Below are positions 10,303 through 21,489 of a stretch of DNA of 64,000 nucleotides, in pieces (the stretch's first letter is position 1; each line of letters starts with the position of its first letter). The notes below the pieces were generated by a model, which saw only the letters and a list, made by a program, of their open reading frames with translations, ran no database searches and had not been told where the DNA came from. The stretch is from Flaveria trinervia (taxonomy: Eukaryota; Streptophyta; Magnoliopsida; Asterales; Asteraceae), in NCBI GenBank assembly GCA_025506515.1, contig CM046457.1, positions 38,760,231-38,824,230 of the forward strand, given 5' to 3'. A program made the position numbers and the translations under genes.

Positions 10303-11202
10303 ATGACCGCAAATAATAATGCTACCACCCCGACCGTCCCTACCGTATCACTGAGAACAATCTTAGAAAGGGATCGTCTTAACCCTAATAACTTTATGGA
10401 CTAGTATCAAAACTTGAGAATTGTTCTCAAGTAAGAGAAAAGGGCCTATGTCCTTGACAATTATATTCCTGACCAACCCGACCCCGAGGATGTTGAGGCC
10501 TACAACGATTGGCTTCAATACACTGAGGATTCCACGTAGGTTTCCTACCTCATGTTGGGAACTATGATTCCCGAACTCTAAAAGGACTTGGAACAACTTG
10601 GGGCATATGACATAATTACCCAGTTGAAGGAAATGTTCCTTCAACAAGCTAGGGTAGAGCGCTACGAAACGGTTCGAGCGCTTCATGTGTATCATATGGA
10701 AGAAACCCAATCGGTATCATCTTATGTTCTTAAGATGAAATGCCACGTTGATCGCCTCAAAAGGCTTAATTGTCCTATCTCAAAGTAGTTGGCTATAGAT
10801 TTGATCCATAATGGCCTAACTAAAAGGTTTGAGACGTTCATAATGAATTACTATATGAACGGGTGGGACAAGAGTATTGGTGAGCTTCACACAATGCTCA
10901 AAACAGCCGAGGCAGGGATGGATAGAAAGGTTCCACCTGTTCTATCCATCAATGAGGGAGGCAAAAAGAAAAGGCCATTCCCTGATCCCAAGGCAAATGT
11001 TGCCAAAGGAAAGGGGCACATCAAAGGAAAGGGGAAAGGAAAGGCTAAAGCGGAACCTCCAAAGCCTACGCTTAAGAAGCCTAAGGTAACCGAGAAAGAT
11101 CCATGCTTTGAGTGTGGAGAGATAGGACATTGGAAAAGGAATTGTCCAACCTATCTCAAAGAGTTGAGAAACAAGAGGGATGCTTGGCAAACCTCTATGT
11201 AG
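10303..11202 (+). pseudogene. Copia K1 Gag
   Basis: The ATG at 10303 starts MTANNNATTP. A UBN2-type Gag body follows (RDRLNPNNF, then RALHVYHMEETQSVSSYV), a Lys/Gly-rich basic stretch (KGKGHIKGKGKGKAKAE), and one zinc knuckle, CFECGEIGHWKRNC (CX2CX4HX4C), near residue 270. Gag builds the particle and binds element RNA. At least four in-frame stops interrupt it, several of them TAG where Trp or Gln is expected (as at 10402 and 10786). It ends with a stop at 11200, so gag and pol are in separate frames. Confidence 0.8.
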
Positions 11203-11254
11203 AACTTTCATAATTCACATTGGCTGAAATGTTATTTCTTCAAACACATAGGTA

Positions 11255-12300
11255 TTGGATACTGGATGTGGAACTCTTTCTTGCAATTTGTTGCAGGGGT
11301 TCGTAGGAAATAGGCATTTCAAGAAGGGAGACATAAGTCTCTACATGGGCAACGGAACAATAGTTGATGTCGAAGGCCAAGGAGACAATATTTTGAAATT
11401 TTCAAATAGTTTGGATGTTGTCATTAAGAACATAATTATGATTTCCCTTTTAAAGCAACGTGGTTATGAATTAAAGTTTGTTAACAATGGTATTTATGTT
11501 TGTATGGATGATGTATTTTGTTTCAAGGCTATGCCTTTTAATGGAATCTATGAATTGGTTCATGATGATTCATCCTATAATAGCACATTATACCAAACAA
11601 GCACCAAGAAACTTAAAATGGGTTTAAGTAATTCTTATCTTTGACATTGTCGTCTTGGTCACACAAACAAGAATCGATTCAAACACCTCAAAAGAATGGT
11701 CTTTTGAAAAACAAATGAAAATGTTTCATTTGACAAGTGTGAATCTTGTTTACAAGCTAGATGACCAAGTCCCCCTTTAGTGGCACTAACGAGAGGACAA
11801 AATACTTATTGGGAATCATACATTCGGATGTATGTGGCCCTTTTTAAAGACAATGACTAGAAATGGTGAAAGATACTTCATTACCTTTACCGACGATTAT
11901 AGTCGCTATGGTTATGTGTACATGATGACACACAAACATGAAGCTTTTGAAATATTCAAAACCTTCAAGAATGAAGTAGAAAATCAACTCAATAATACTA
12001 TGAAAGTTCTTCGTTCAGATAAAGGAGGTGAATACCTAAGTAATGCTTTTAGTACCATCTAAGAAGTTGTGGGATCGTCTCACAACTTACTCCACCTGGA
12101 ACACCACTACATAATGGTGTGTCTGAGAGGAAAAATCAAACCCTATTGGATATGGTTCGATCTATGATGGCTATAAGCTCACTACCTCTATCATTTTGGG
12201 GTTTCGCAATGCTCTCTGAGGCTCGTATTTGGAATATGGCCCTAACCAAGATAGTCGATTCACTAAGTGTATATTTTTTGGATAAACCAAAGACTGTATA
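11255..12300 (+). pseudogene. Copia K1 protease and integrase, broken
   Basis: Protease: LDTGCGTLSCN (catalytic DTG) at 11255, followed by MGNGTIVDVEGQGD. GAG-pre-integrase: HCRLGHTNKNRFKHL near 11645 with a CESCLQAR half-finger near 11740. Integrase core: HSDVCGPF near 11821, TFTDDYSRYGYVY near 11887, LRSDKGGEYLS near 12008 and SERKNQTLLDM near 12122, which keep the three acidic residues. Stops and frameshifts separate these blocks, and the C-terminal integrase region is missing after about 12300. Confidence 0.75.
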
Positions 12301-12424
12301 AGATACTACTTCTTTGATCCAACAGAGCAAGAGTAATTATTGCTTGAAAGGCTGAGTTCTTGGAAACTAAGTTCCTTATGGAAGGGATAACATATAGAAG
12401 AAAATAGATATACATGGAAACTTG

Positions 12425-13400
12425 GATACTCACAAAGCAGGACTTATAGCGAAAGGTTTCACTCAAAATCAAGGGGTTGATTATGATGAAATTTTCTTGC
12501 CTGTGGCAATGCTAAAGTCAATTAGGATATTATTTGCCATAGCTGCATATTATGACTATGAGATTTGGCAAATGGATGACAAAACCGCTTTTCTTAATGA
12601 ACATCTCGAAGAGACTGTCCATATGGTTTAGCTTGTTGGTTTTGTCGGTCCATAACATCCTAAAAGGTATGCAAGTTAAAGAAGTCAATCTATGGATTGA
12701 ATCTAGCATCAAGAAGTTGGAATCAACGTTTTGATGAAAAGATCAAAATTTGGTTACATCAAGAACGCTGACGAGGCTTGTGTATATACGAAGGCTAGTG
12801 GGAGCCTAATAACATTCTTAGTATTGTATGTTGATGACATGCTAACTTTTGGAAATGATATTCCAACGATGGAAGGTGTTAATACCTGGCTTGGAAGTTG
12901 TTTTTCCATAAAATCTCGGTGAAGCCGCCTATATTTTGGGAATATAGATCTATAGGGATAGATCGAGGCGGTTGATAGGTTTAAATCAAAGTGCATATAT
13001 TAATAAAGTCTTGAAAAGGTTCAAGATGGAAAAACTCTGAGAAAGGTATGGTACCTATTCAAAGAGGGACAATATGGAGTACATCTCAATGTCCAAGCTC
13101 AAATAATGAGCAAGATCGAATGAAGGACATCCCATATGCATGAGCTATAGGATACATCATGCGATGATATGCACTAGATCAGACGTGTCATGCACGTTAA
13201 TCATGATGAGCAGATATCAGCAGAATCCAGGTAATAGCCATTGGATGGTTATTAAAAGTATATTAAAATACCTTAGGAGGACCAAGGAAATGTTTCTAAT
13301 ATATGGATCTGATGAAGAGGAACTCGTTGTAAAGGGTTACACGAATGCGAGTTCCAAATCGTTCGAGATGGTTCTCGATCACAATCGGAGTATGCACTAG
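12425..13400 (+). pseudogene. Copia K1 reverse transcriptase and RNase H, broken
   Basis: RT fragments: AKGFTQNQGVDYDE and IWQMDDKTAFLNEHLEE (first catalytic Asp region) at 12440-12620, then LVLYVDDMLTFGND at about 12815, with the YVDD active site intact. RNase H connection: SRYQQNPGNSHW and LKYLRRTKEMFLIYG at 13215-13310, then GYTNASSKSFEM, where the first catalytic Asp (normally Y-x-D) reads Asn. The rest of RNase H is lost at a deletion joining directly into the 3' LTR at about 13405. Confidence 0.75.
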
Positions 13401-13405
13401 ATCAA

Positions 13406-13724
13406 CTTGATGCTTGTGGGTATGGATGCTTGTGGGTATGGATGCTTGAGGACATCTTCCTTGATGTTTGGTTGTTCAACAACATCATCTTCTTCACCCA
13501 AAATTGTTTTTTGCAGCTTTACTAATGTAGCATGTATGGATTGTTTTGGGTTGTTATCTCTTGTTGATAGCTAGTTCAAACACATATAAATGATCCTATG
13601 TTCTTGGGTTTGTTGATGTTTTGTTATTAGCCTTAATTTTCAGATTACTAGTGATAATTTTAAGGTTACATTCCGCTGCGTTTTTATAGTTTAAAAGGTT
13701 AAACTACTTTGATATGGTCCAACA
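13406..13724 (+). repeat. Truncated 3' LTR of Copia K1
   Basis: Matches 8484-8829 of the 5' LTR with a few substitutions, one 16-bp unit fewer, and loss of 9 bp near the end. Ends GGTCCAACA, followed by the target duplication ATAAT. The LTR's left part is missing. Confidence 0.85.
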
Positions 13725-13729
13725 ATAAT

Positions 13730-14202
13730 GGATGGTCCGAATGCACTCTCTGCCACAGTGTAAGAGAGGATGATTTTCATCACTCTAACAACCATAAACT
13801 AACATCTGAGGCTAGATGATGAAAATGGTAAGTTGTCCTTCCACAAGGAGGCAATAAATGGATCATTCAAGTTATGGGAAATAAAGGTGACTTCTCAATC
13901 AAGACCTACAGGAACGGAAAAGTTTTTCTTAATGAAATACATCCTCCATGTTGTTATCAAGCTCAGGTATTCCTAATTTGTTTATAAAAATTACTTGCTA
14001 ACTTATATTTCCTTGAATATTACATGTTCCCTAGATATGTCCAGCATATTTGCAAATGTGAACTGGGCTCAAGGTTAAGAGGAACAGATAATGTTATTAT
14101 GTTAGGATAGATAAAGCCTAGCATTTTTAAAATAAAGAGGAAAACCACTGTTGGTTTTTCAAGGTAAAAACAACCCTTATCCTAAAAATGTTAGAGCAAC
14201 CT
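13730..14202 (+). pseudogene. Accessory ORF copy D, part 2
   Basis: After Copia K1 and its target duplication, the sequence resumes with GPNALSATV, a frame break, then HLRLDDENGKLSF and EKFFLMKYILHVVIKLR. In copies B and C this is the region just before the YPRF motif (B: TLQLDDATFP; C: DLPWRFLIHMFQH). Past about 13970 the frame is lost and the sequence is AT-rich. It is cut at 14202 by solo LTR S and continues at 37431. Homology is inferred by eye from aligned motifs. Confidence 0.5.
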
Positions 14203-15767
14203 TGTAACGCCCCGAATAATGGCAAAGATTCACCCAAAATACATGTTGTTGTGCAAGAAAACATTTAAGAAGCTTAGATAAAGCTTATTGGGTGATAAAC
14301 CAAGGTTTTGGATGTAAAATATTGAAGTTTTGGGTCAAAAATAGGTTGTTCATAATTTTCAGCCCGTTCTGTGAAATTGGGCATTCATCCAGAAAAATTA
14401 GGTACTCGTCCAGCGAAACTGTGGATCTTCCTGCGAAACTATTGTTTCGCAGGTAGTTTTGCAGACATGGTTATCTAATGAAAGTCGGGCAAAACTGGCA
14501 GCCAAACTGGCAGCGAATATGCCAGCGAAACTGTCAGTGAAGATGCCAGCGAAACTAGCAGCGAAATTGCTGGTCTGACAGTGAAATTAGCAGCGAAATT
14601 AGGCAGAAATTAACTCTTTTGAGTGTTAATTTATCTGCAGGCTGTGTAGTGCAACCCTTGCTTTGTAGGCTTGATTGAGAACCTACTCATAGAGTACAGG
14701 TGAGTTCTAGATCCCCTATTTAAAGGTTTTGAACTAGTTTGGGGCTAGAAATGCATCCTAAATATATACTTTAAATGACCAAGATTTTAAGTGGTTTTAA
14801 GAGAAAGATTGATTTTTCTATAAGGAAATGTGCTATATAAAAGTGTTAAAATAAAAAAATTTCTCTAGCCAGGGGCGTTGCCCCTTGGACCCCACTAGGG
14901 ACTGCTACCCCTAGGACCCCGCTGTTAGGGGCTGTCGCCCCCGAACCCCGCTATCCTGCGGTGGGTCAGTTATGTAATATGATGATTTATGCTTGATATG
15001 CATATGTTTATGTATGTGAATATACGATGCATGGTGTTTAAGATGATGTATGATGATGCTATGTATGTTGATGCTGATGTATGTTGATTATGTATGCTAT
15101 GTCTGTTATGTATGATATGTTTTCTTATGTTCCTTATTACGTATGATGACGTGACTTTACGTGGTGTGATATTGATAATAAACGTAATGTATTATCTTAA
15201 CGAAGTGAATGATTTAAGATAATGAAGTGGAACATAATGAAGGAACAAATGAAACGCCTTACAAGCAAATGAAAGGAGGTTCACAACTCATTGAGAGTTG
15301 TTAGCTCAACTGTGTGTGTCTACATCGTGTGATTTTGGCTAACTCATAAGGGATCATACACACAGTAAGAGTTTAGTCTTGGTGACTGCTCCAATACGTG
15401 CGATTTCCTAATTATTGTGTGTTATACAACGTGCGATCTTGGCTAACCCATAAGAGTTCACACACATAGGGGGAGTCTGTCGTAGTGACCACTCCATATG
15501 TGAGATATGGGGTCGTTGTCGCTTAACCCTAGATGAATTGCTTGGTGCTCTAGAGGGGGATTAGCACATGACAGGACCTAGATAGAAGTGAAAGATAATA
15601 ATGTATGAAAAGTGCGATAAGTTCGAAATGTGCGAAACATGCAAAATGTACGAAACGAACGATGATGAAGATAATAATGACTACCTTGATGTATGTACGA
15701 TGTGTGATAATGTGTGATAGTAATAAAAATGTTTTAACGAATGGAAGGTAATGCAATGTCTTCATAA
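14203..15767 (+). mobile_element. Gypsy solo LTR S, left part
   Basis: Starts TGTAACGCCCCG and is interrupted at 15767 by element G1. It resumes at 37113 and ends GGGGCCTTACA at 37430. Flanks AACCT (14198-14202) and AACTT (37431-37435) form a 5-bp target duplication with one mismatch, and no internal region is present, so it is a solo LTR of about 1.9 kb. It contains GCCAGCGAAACT words (14395-14600), the donor-like CAGGTGAGTTCTAG (14698-14710), a GC-rich hairpin block and a repeated GATNTTGGCTAACYCATAAG module (about 15332 and 15435). Confidence 0.75.
14870..14961 (+). repeat. GC-rich hairpin tandem repeat in solo LTR S
   Basis: Three imperfect units of about 30 bp read AGGGGCGTTGCCCCTTGGAC, then TAGGGACTGCTACCCCTAGG, then TTAGGGGCTGTCGCCCCCGA, each followed by CCCCGC or CCCCAC. 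Each unit can fold as a short hairpin. The block stands out in an AT-rich LTR. Confidence 0.7.
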
Positions 15768-17810
15768 TGTAAGGCCTCATTCCCAAAACCTTACAGTTGG
15801 TCAATCACAGCAGTTAAAACATTAAACATTATAACTATACAACTTAAGCAGCGAAATAGTTTATCAAAAACCATTCATTTCATTTAAAACATTGTTGTTG
15901 AGCAATACATCATCGTTTAACTGATTACAAAAGAATTGTTTACTGCATTACAAAACACAGCAACATAAATACGAATGGATATCAGTCTTTCCCTACCGAC
16001 TGGCTTCACCCTCGTGCCACCCTCAGCAATAATTACCTGGCAACTAAAAATGTATAAAAGTCAGCGTTGCTGAGTGAGTTCTAGTTTTAAGAGTAATAAA
16101 ATACTTTCTGTATGTTGTATAGAGAAATACTCTTTCTATGAAATACAACTCTTTACTTTGTATGCGAGCACGCATTAACTATATGAACAAATACTATTCG
16201 TTCTCTTACTGTATGCGTTGTTTACTCTGTATTCTATTATCTTTATCTTTCACTATCTGTATGGACCAGTGAGCAATACCCCAAACTGTATGCGCGATGA
16301 AAACTGGTGATGGGCCATCTATATCCCACAAGAGGGTTCTGTTTACTGTATACAAGGCCGACCCAACCACCTAGGGTACGCTATAGAGGTCCTGCCAATC
16401 TCAATGACTGGCCCTGTGTGCATAATAGGGTAGCTAACCCGTAGCACAATTGAGCTAACCACAACACGGTCGTGTACCTCCTATAAGCTTGCAATACTTG
16501 TTAACATTTATTAATGTTCCTCTTCTCTTCTTTATTGCTTTTTCTCTTTATTATTACAATATATACTTTACGTTACGATAATAAACATACCATATAAAGT
16601 CACACACTATAAGTAAGAATAATAATAGCAATAATAATAAGGAACAATCATAAGGCAATCATAATCATGCATGAAACCCATCATTAATAAGCCTAGTCAA
16701 ACCTCGGTCAAAACCCTAAGAGCACAAACTCCCAAGAATTCTGTAATAAATTCTAAGTGTTGGGCGCTTAGACACTATTTGGGCACATGAGCCCTGTTTC
16801 GGCGTTTCATCACTATGTAGGCACATCGGCCAACACTTAATCATTTTAACACTTAGGCGCATGAACTATTCAAGCGCATGGACTATTCAGGCATATGAAC
16901 ACTTAGGGGCACGGGTTATTCGGATGCATGGACACTTAGGTGCATGGGCCACTTGGGTGCATGGGCACTATTAGGGCACATGAGGCTCCACTTAGTCATC
17001 CGACTAATATTTCTAGGCGCATGGACTACTGTTCAGGCACATGAGACACACTTATCATTTCTAAGGCAAATTTCAAGCGCATGGGCTACTGTTCAAGCGC
17101 ATGGGTTACACTAAATTTTTGTAAGGAATTCCCAGGTGCATCAGCCTTATCTAGGCGCATGAACCTTCTGTGTAAAATGTTTCTAGGATGATTTCGAACC
17201 CATTCATCATACCTATCTATTCTAAGCTTACCAGGGCTATTCTAAACATGAACAACCAATAAACATTCAAGAATCATCATCCAACATGCATAATACATAC
17301 GGGTAAACATACATAAACATTTGAAAATCGTTTTAATACATTTTCAGCCCCAAAGAGAGTTTAAAACAAGTAAAGCCGGGGTTTAGAACTCACCTGGTGC
17401 AACTTGGGTGTTTCTTCCTTCTAACCCTTTTGAAAATGAGTTCAAACACCTAAAAACACCACCAAACATACACACCCGAGCACACACACAAGCATATAAG
17501 CAGATCAACATGTAACCGAGATAAATCCCATTATAAACACTTAAAAACCTTGAACTCTTACCTTGAATTCAATTTCTCTTCTTCTTCTTTTCTTCAGCCG
17601 AGAGTTCTGCTCCCTTCCTTTCTCTCTCTCTCTCTAAAACCGAAGTGAAAGTGATGTGAAAGAGGGTGGGCGGCCATGCCCACCTTTACACCAACTTTTC
17701 AAAGATTTTTTCCTTTTGAACACTTTTAGTCCCTCCACTTGGACTTTATTGTTTTTCTTTTTCTTTTATTCTTCATTTCTTATCTTTTTTTTGAATAACC
17801 GGGTGTTACA
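15768..17810 (-). repeat. 3' LTR of Gypsy G1
   Basis: Minus-strand ends TGTAACACCCGG and CCTTACA. It is colinear with 35059-37112 throughout. It contains a word cluster GGCGCATGRRC (16745-17165), the near-palindrome GGGTAGCTAACCC (16427-16439), an AGAG-rich leader-like tract (17615-17637) and two splice-donor-like sites on the minus strand, CAGGTGAGTTCT (17386-17397) and CAAGGTAAGAG (17558-17568). Confidence 0.85.
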
Positions 17811-17823
17811 AGTCCACCCCCTT
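17811..17823 (-). other. Polypurine tract of Gypsy G1
   Basis: The minus strand reads AAGGGGGTGGACT directly before the LTR start TGTAACACC. It matches the tract at 55111-55124 in G2. Confidence 0.75.
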
Positions 17824-17871
17824 TATATAGGTTTCGTCCCTGAAACTTGTTATTCCTCAAACAAAAGAGGA

Positions 17872-19060
17872 TAATGTTGCCTCATCTCCTCCTCAGTTTC
17901 CCATGTAGATTCGGATCCCTTCATGTGCTTCCACTGTACACGCACAAGAGGAACCACTTTATTCCTCAGTCTCTTCTCGTTATGATCGATGATTGCCACT
18001 GGTTACTCCACATAATTAAACCTATCGTCTACTTCGATATATTCCAGTGGAACAATCATGTTTTCATCAGCTAAACTTTTCTCAGATGAGATACATGGAA
18101 TGTCGGGTGAATCCCACTTAACTCATCTGGTAATTCCAACCTATAGGCCACCTCTCCTACTCGAGCAATGATTCGGAAAGGGCTTATATATCTTGGGCTT
18201 AACTTTCATTGCTTCCTGAATTGGATAATACCCTTCCAAGGTGAGACCTTCAACATAACCCGGTCACCCACGTGGAACTTGATCGGTCTGTGTCGTTTAT
18301 CAGCATACGACTTCTGCCTATCTTTAGATGCTTTCATGAAGGCTTTATTCTTCTCAAGCTTCTCGGTCGTAGCCTCAATGACCTCGACACTCCCTAATTC
18401 CTTTTGACCAATATCGCCCCAACAAATAGTGTTCTACATCTCCTACCATATAGCATCTCGTACGGTGGCATACCAATCCTGCATGGTAGCTGTTGTTGTA
18501 TGAGAATTCAGCTAACGGTAAGTGGTCGTCCCAACTTCCCCTAAAATCAATCACACATGCCCAAAGGGTGTCTTCCAGTGTCTCAATGGTCCTTTCTGAC
18601 TGACCATCAGTTTGGGGATGATAAGCCGTGCTAATATGTAACCTCATCCCCATGGCATCGTGGAATTTCTTCCAGAATTTAGAGGTAAACTGGGTGTCAC
18701 GATCAGACACAATGGACACTCGCACACCATGATGAGTTACAATCTCCTTGATGAACAAGTCAGCCAACCACTCAGATGAATATGTCTCGCCGATCGATAG
18801 GAAGTGAGCACATTTCGTCAGACGGTCGACAATCACCCATATGGCATCGTACCCTTTCGGAGTACGTGGCAACTTCGTTATGAAATCCATGGTGATGTGC
18901 TCCCACTTCCATTCTGGTATATCTAAAGGTTGGATCTTCCTATACGGCTTCTGATATTCGACCTTCACCTGTAAGCAAGTAAGGCACTTACTCACATACT
19001 CCACCACATCACGCTTCATACCCGGCCACCAATAATCTTTCTTCATATCTTGATACATTT
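17872..19060 (-). pseudogene. Gypsy G1 integrase with chromodomain-like tail
   Basis: Integrase joins element DNA to the host genome. Visible in order: the end of the zinc-binding domain (CLTCLQVK) near 18960, core with MDFITKLPRTPKGY, then VSDRDTQFTSKFW and HPQTDGQSERTIETLED, retaining D-D-E. A C-terminal domain follows with fragments of GPFRII and HPTFHVSHLRKC type (18090-18180). A chromodomain-like end (VPLVRVQWKHMKG then STWETEEEM) lies at 17880-17950. This tail is characteristic of chromoviruses and is thought to guide insertion. The core frame is open for 227 codons and then breaks near 18480. Frameshifts and stops follow. Confidence 0.8.
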
Positions 19061-20560
19061 TTTGGCACCAGGATGAATGGATTATCGAATCTTGTGAGCT
19101 TCATCCATAATCATCACACGTAGATCCCCAAAACTATGAATCCACACTCATCCAAATCGGGTTTTACACCGAGTGTGTTTTCACCCAATCCCCAACCAGA
19201 CCTCTCATCCTTTCAGAGTTAAGATGATCTTCTTTTGTGCCTTATCTTGAAACTCTTTGACTTGCTTCATTACATCTGAGGTCATGATCCGTTGATATGC
19301 TTTCACCCGAATCGGATCGGGCCTCTCCTTTCGGCTAAGGGCATCAGCCACCACATTGGCTTTACCCGGATGGTAATGGATCTCACAATCATAATCCTTT
19401 ATAAGCGCCAACCATCGTTTGTGCCTCATATTCCGGTCTTCTACTTGAAGAAGTACTTCAAGCTCTTGTGGTTAGTGAAAATGGTGCACTTCGTCCGTAC
19501 AGATAGTGCCTCCAAATCTTTAGTGCAAAGACCATCGTTGCTAATTCCAGATCATGAGAAGGATAGTTAACCTCATGCATTTTCAGTTGTCAAGATGCAT
19601 AGGCTATCACCTTACCTCGCTGCATCAACATACAACCCCACCCCGAGTAAGAAGCATCTAAATGGACCACCAAATCCTTGTTTCCTTTGGGTAATGACAA
19701 GACAGGGGCTTGGATCAGTCTAGTCTTCAACTCCTCAAAAGCGCTTTCTTGCTCTTCACCCCACACGAACTTTATATCCTTACGGTCAGCTTAGTCAACG
19801 GGGAGGCTATCTTGGAGAAGTCCTGAATGAACCTTCGATAATATCCCGCTATCCCCAAGTAACTACGAATCTCGGATGGCGTCGTTGGAGACTTCCATTG
19901 CATCACAGCCTCCACCTTAGCAGTGTCTACCATAATCCTCTGGGATTTACCACGTGACCTATGAATTGAACTTCGCGCAACCAGAATGCACACTTGGAGA
20001 ATTTGGCATACAACTTCTCCCTTCTTAAGGTCTCCAACACTCCCGGATGTGCCCAACATCTGTTCTCTGCTCTTCGAGTAGACCAGGATATCGTCAATGA
20101 ACACAATCATTGATCTATCCAATATCGGCTGACACGCCTCTATTCATCAAGTCCATAAAAGCAGCTGGCACATTGATCTATCCGTAAGCGCGAGCAAAAA
20201 GCTTTTTAGGGATATCCTGCTCCTTCACCTTCAATTGATGGTAACCAGATCGAAGATCTATCCTTGAAACCCAACTGGCACCTGAAGCTGATCAAACAAA
20301 TCATCAATCCTCGGTAAGGGGTATCGATTCTTCACTGTCAGCTTGTTCAGCTCACGGTAGTCGATGCACACCCTGATACTACCATCTTTCTTCTCCACAA
20401 ACAGGAACGGAGCACCCCAGGGAGAGATACTCGGTCTAATGAACCCCTTATCGAGCAGCTCTTGCAACTGCTCCATTAGCTCTTTCATTTTTGTCGGAGC
20501 TAACCGATACGGTGCTTTGGCAACGGGTTGAGCACCGGTTATCAATCAATTTGGAACTCA
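19061..20560 (-). pseudogene. Gypsy G1 reverse transcriptase and RNase H, broken
   Basis: RT: YRLAPTKMKELMEQLQELL, GFIRPSISPWGAPFLFVEKK and CIDYRELNKLTVKNRYPLP at 20290-20510. The active-site block reads VFIDDILVYSK (about 20070-20105), with FIDD in place of the usual YIDD or FIDD forms. The thumb and connection carry SYLGIAGYYRRFIQDFSK (19810-19870). RNase H fragments lie at 19440-19720, and the connection IKDYDCEIHYHPGKANVVAD at 19340-19400. Several frameshifts separate the blocks. Layout parallels G2 (56343-57830). Confidence 0.8.
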
Positions 20561-21484
20561 ATCTCGCGATCTGGTGGCACGCCGAGTAAGTCTTTCGGGA
20601 ATACATCCGGAAAGTCACACACCACTGGTACCTCAGATAATTGCGGCACCGACGCATCCATATCTTTACGTAGGCCAGTAGGCACTACATCCATGTTTCA
20701 TGCACTTCCCCGCCACCGCCATCGAAATCATCTTCAGGATCGTAGTAAGCGATCTCCATAAATAGTAACCAAACTCCATTGGACACAACTAATAAAATCA
20801 TCTTCTTGCGACATACAATGTTTGCTTCATAGGTTGCTAACTAGTCCATCCCTAGTACTACATCAATCCACCTAGGGTATCACGTGTAACCTAGCAGCAA
20901 ACCTATGACCTTCAAGTTCTATGGCATCGTCCTCTATCACATCAGTAATTCTAGTGGACTTACCAATAGCAGTTTCTATGTCGAATGGTTCACTGACCTT
21001 TCTACTACTAACAGGCAACTTAGCACAGAAAGTAGTGGAAATAAAACTCCTGCTAGCACCGGAATCAAACAATACAGAGGCATAAATTTGGTTTACTAGA
21101 AACATACGTGACACAACATCAGGATCAGCTCTGGCTTCCTCCCGGGTCATAGTGTAAGCTCTAGCACTTGTCCTCTGCCTTCCTTCCTCCGACTTCTTAT
21201 TCCCCTCTCCCGAGCTCTCCGCCCTTGGCTTCTTACAGTCTCTAGCGATGTGGCTAGGCTTGCCACACCTGAAGCATACATTCATTCCCATCCTGCACTC
21301 ACCAGTATGCTCCCTTCCACATTTGCCACACTTCTTCCACCCTACACCAGATGTGACCACACGTGGTCACCCACCTTCGCCACCTTATTGTTTGGAGCGG
21401 CTCCACCACGTCCAAACCGTTTCCTATTCAGTTCCGTCACTACCACCCTCTTGTTCACCCCAGCCACCACCACCTCGTGATCAT
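20561..21484 (-). pseudogene. Gypsy G1 Gag C-terminus and protease
   Basis: The frame at 20872-21360 holds two cysteine clusters, CGKCGREHTGEC and CFRCGKPSHIARDC (CX2CX4HX4C), near its start. It then has a Lys/Glu-rich linker and the aspartic protease motif VLFDSGASRSFIS (DSGA) with ADGNS-type substrate loops replaced by AIGKSTRITD. Gag packages RNA and the protease cuts the polyprotein. The remainder, 20561-20871, links to RT with stops. Gag continues to the right of nested Sirevirus B at 33838. Confidence 0.8.
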
Positions 21485-21489
21485 CATAT

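Larger units (their letters stand above)
7839..13724 (+). mobile_element. Ty1/Copia element K1, degenerate
   Basis: The element is bounded by LTRs (TGTTGG...CAACA) and flanked by the 5-bp target duplication ATAAT at 7834-7838 and 13725-13729. The order gag, protease, integrase, RT, RNase H is Copia-type. There is no accessory ORF and no Gag coiled-coil extension, so it is a different lineage from the Sireviruses in this window. The 3' LTR has lost its left two thirds by a deletion that also removed the end of RNase H. It is inserted in accessory ORF D. Confidence 0.85.

Noticed and set aside
15550..15804. Minus-strand hydrophobic 84-codon frame
   Set aside because: It crosses the junction between solo LTR S and the G1 LTR, so it arose by insertion and is not a gene.
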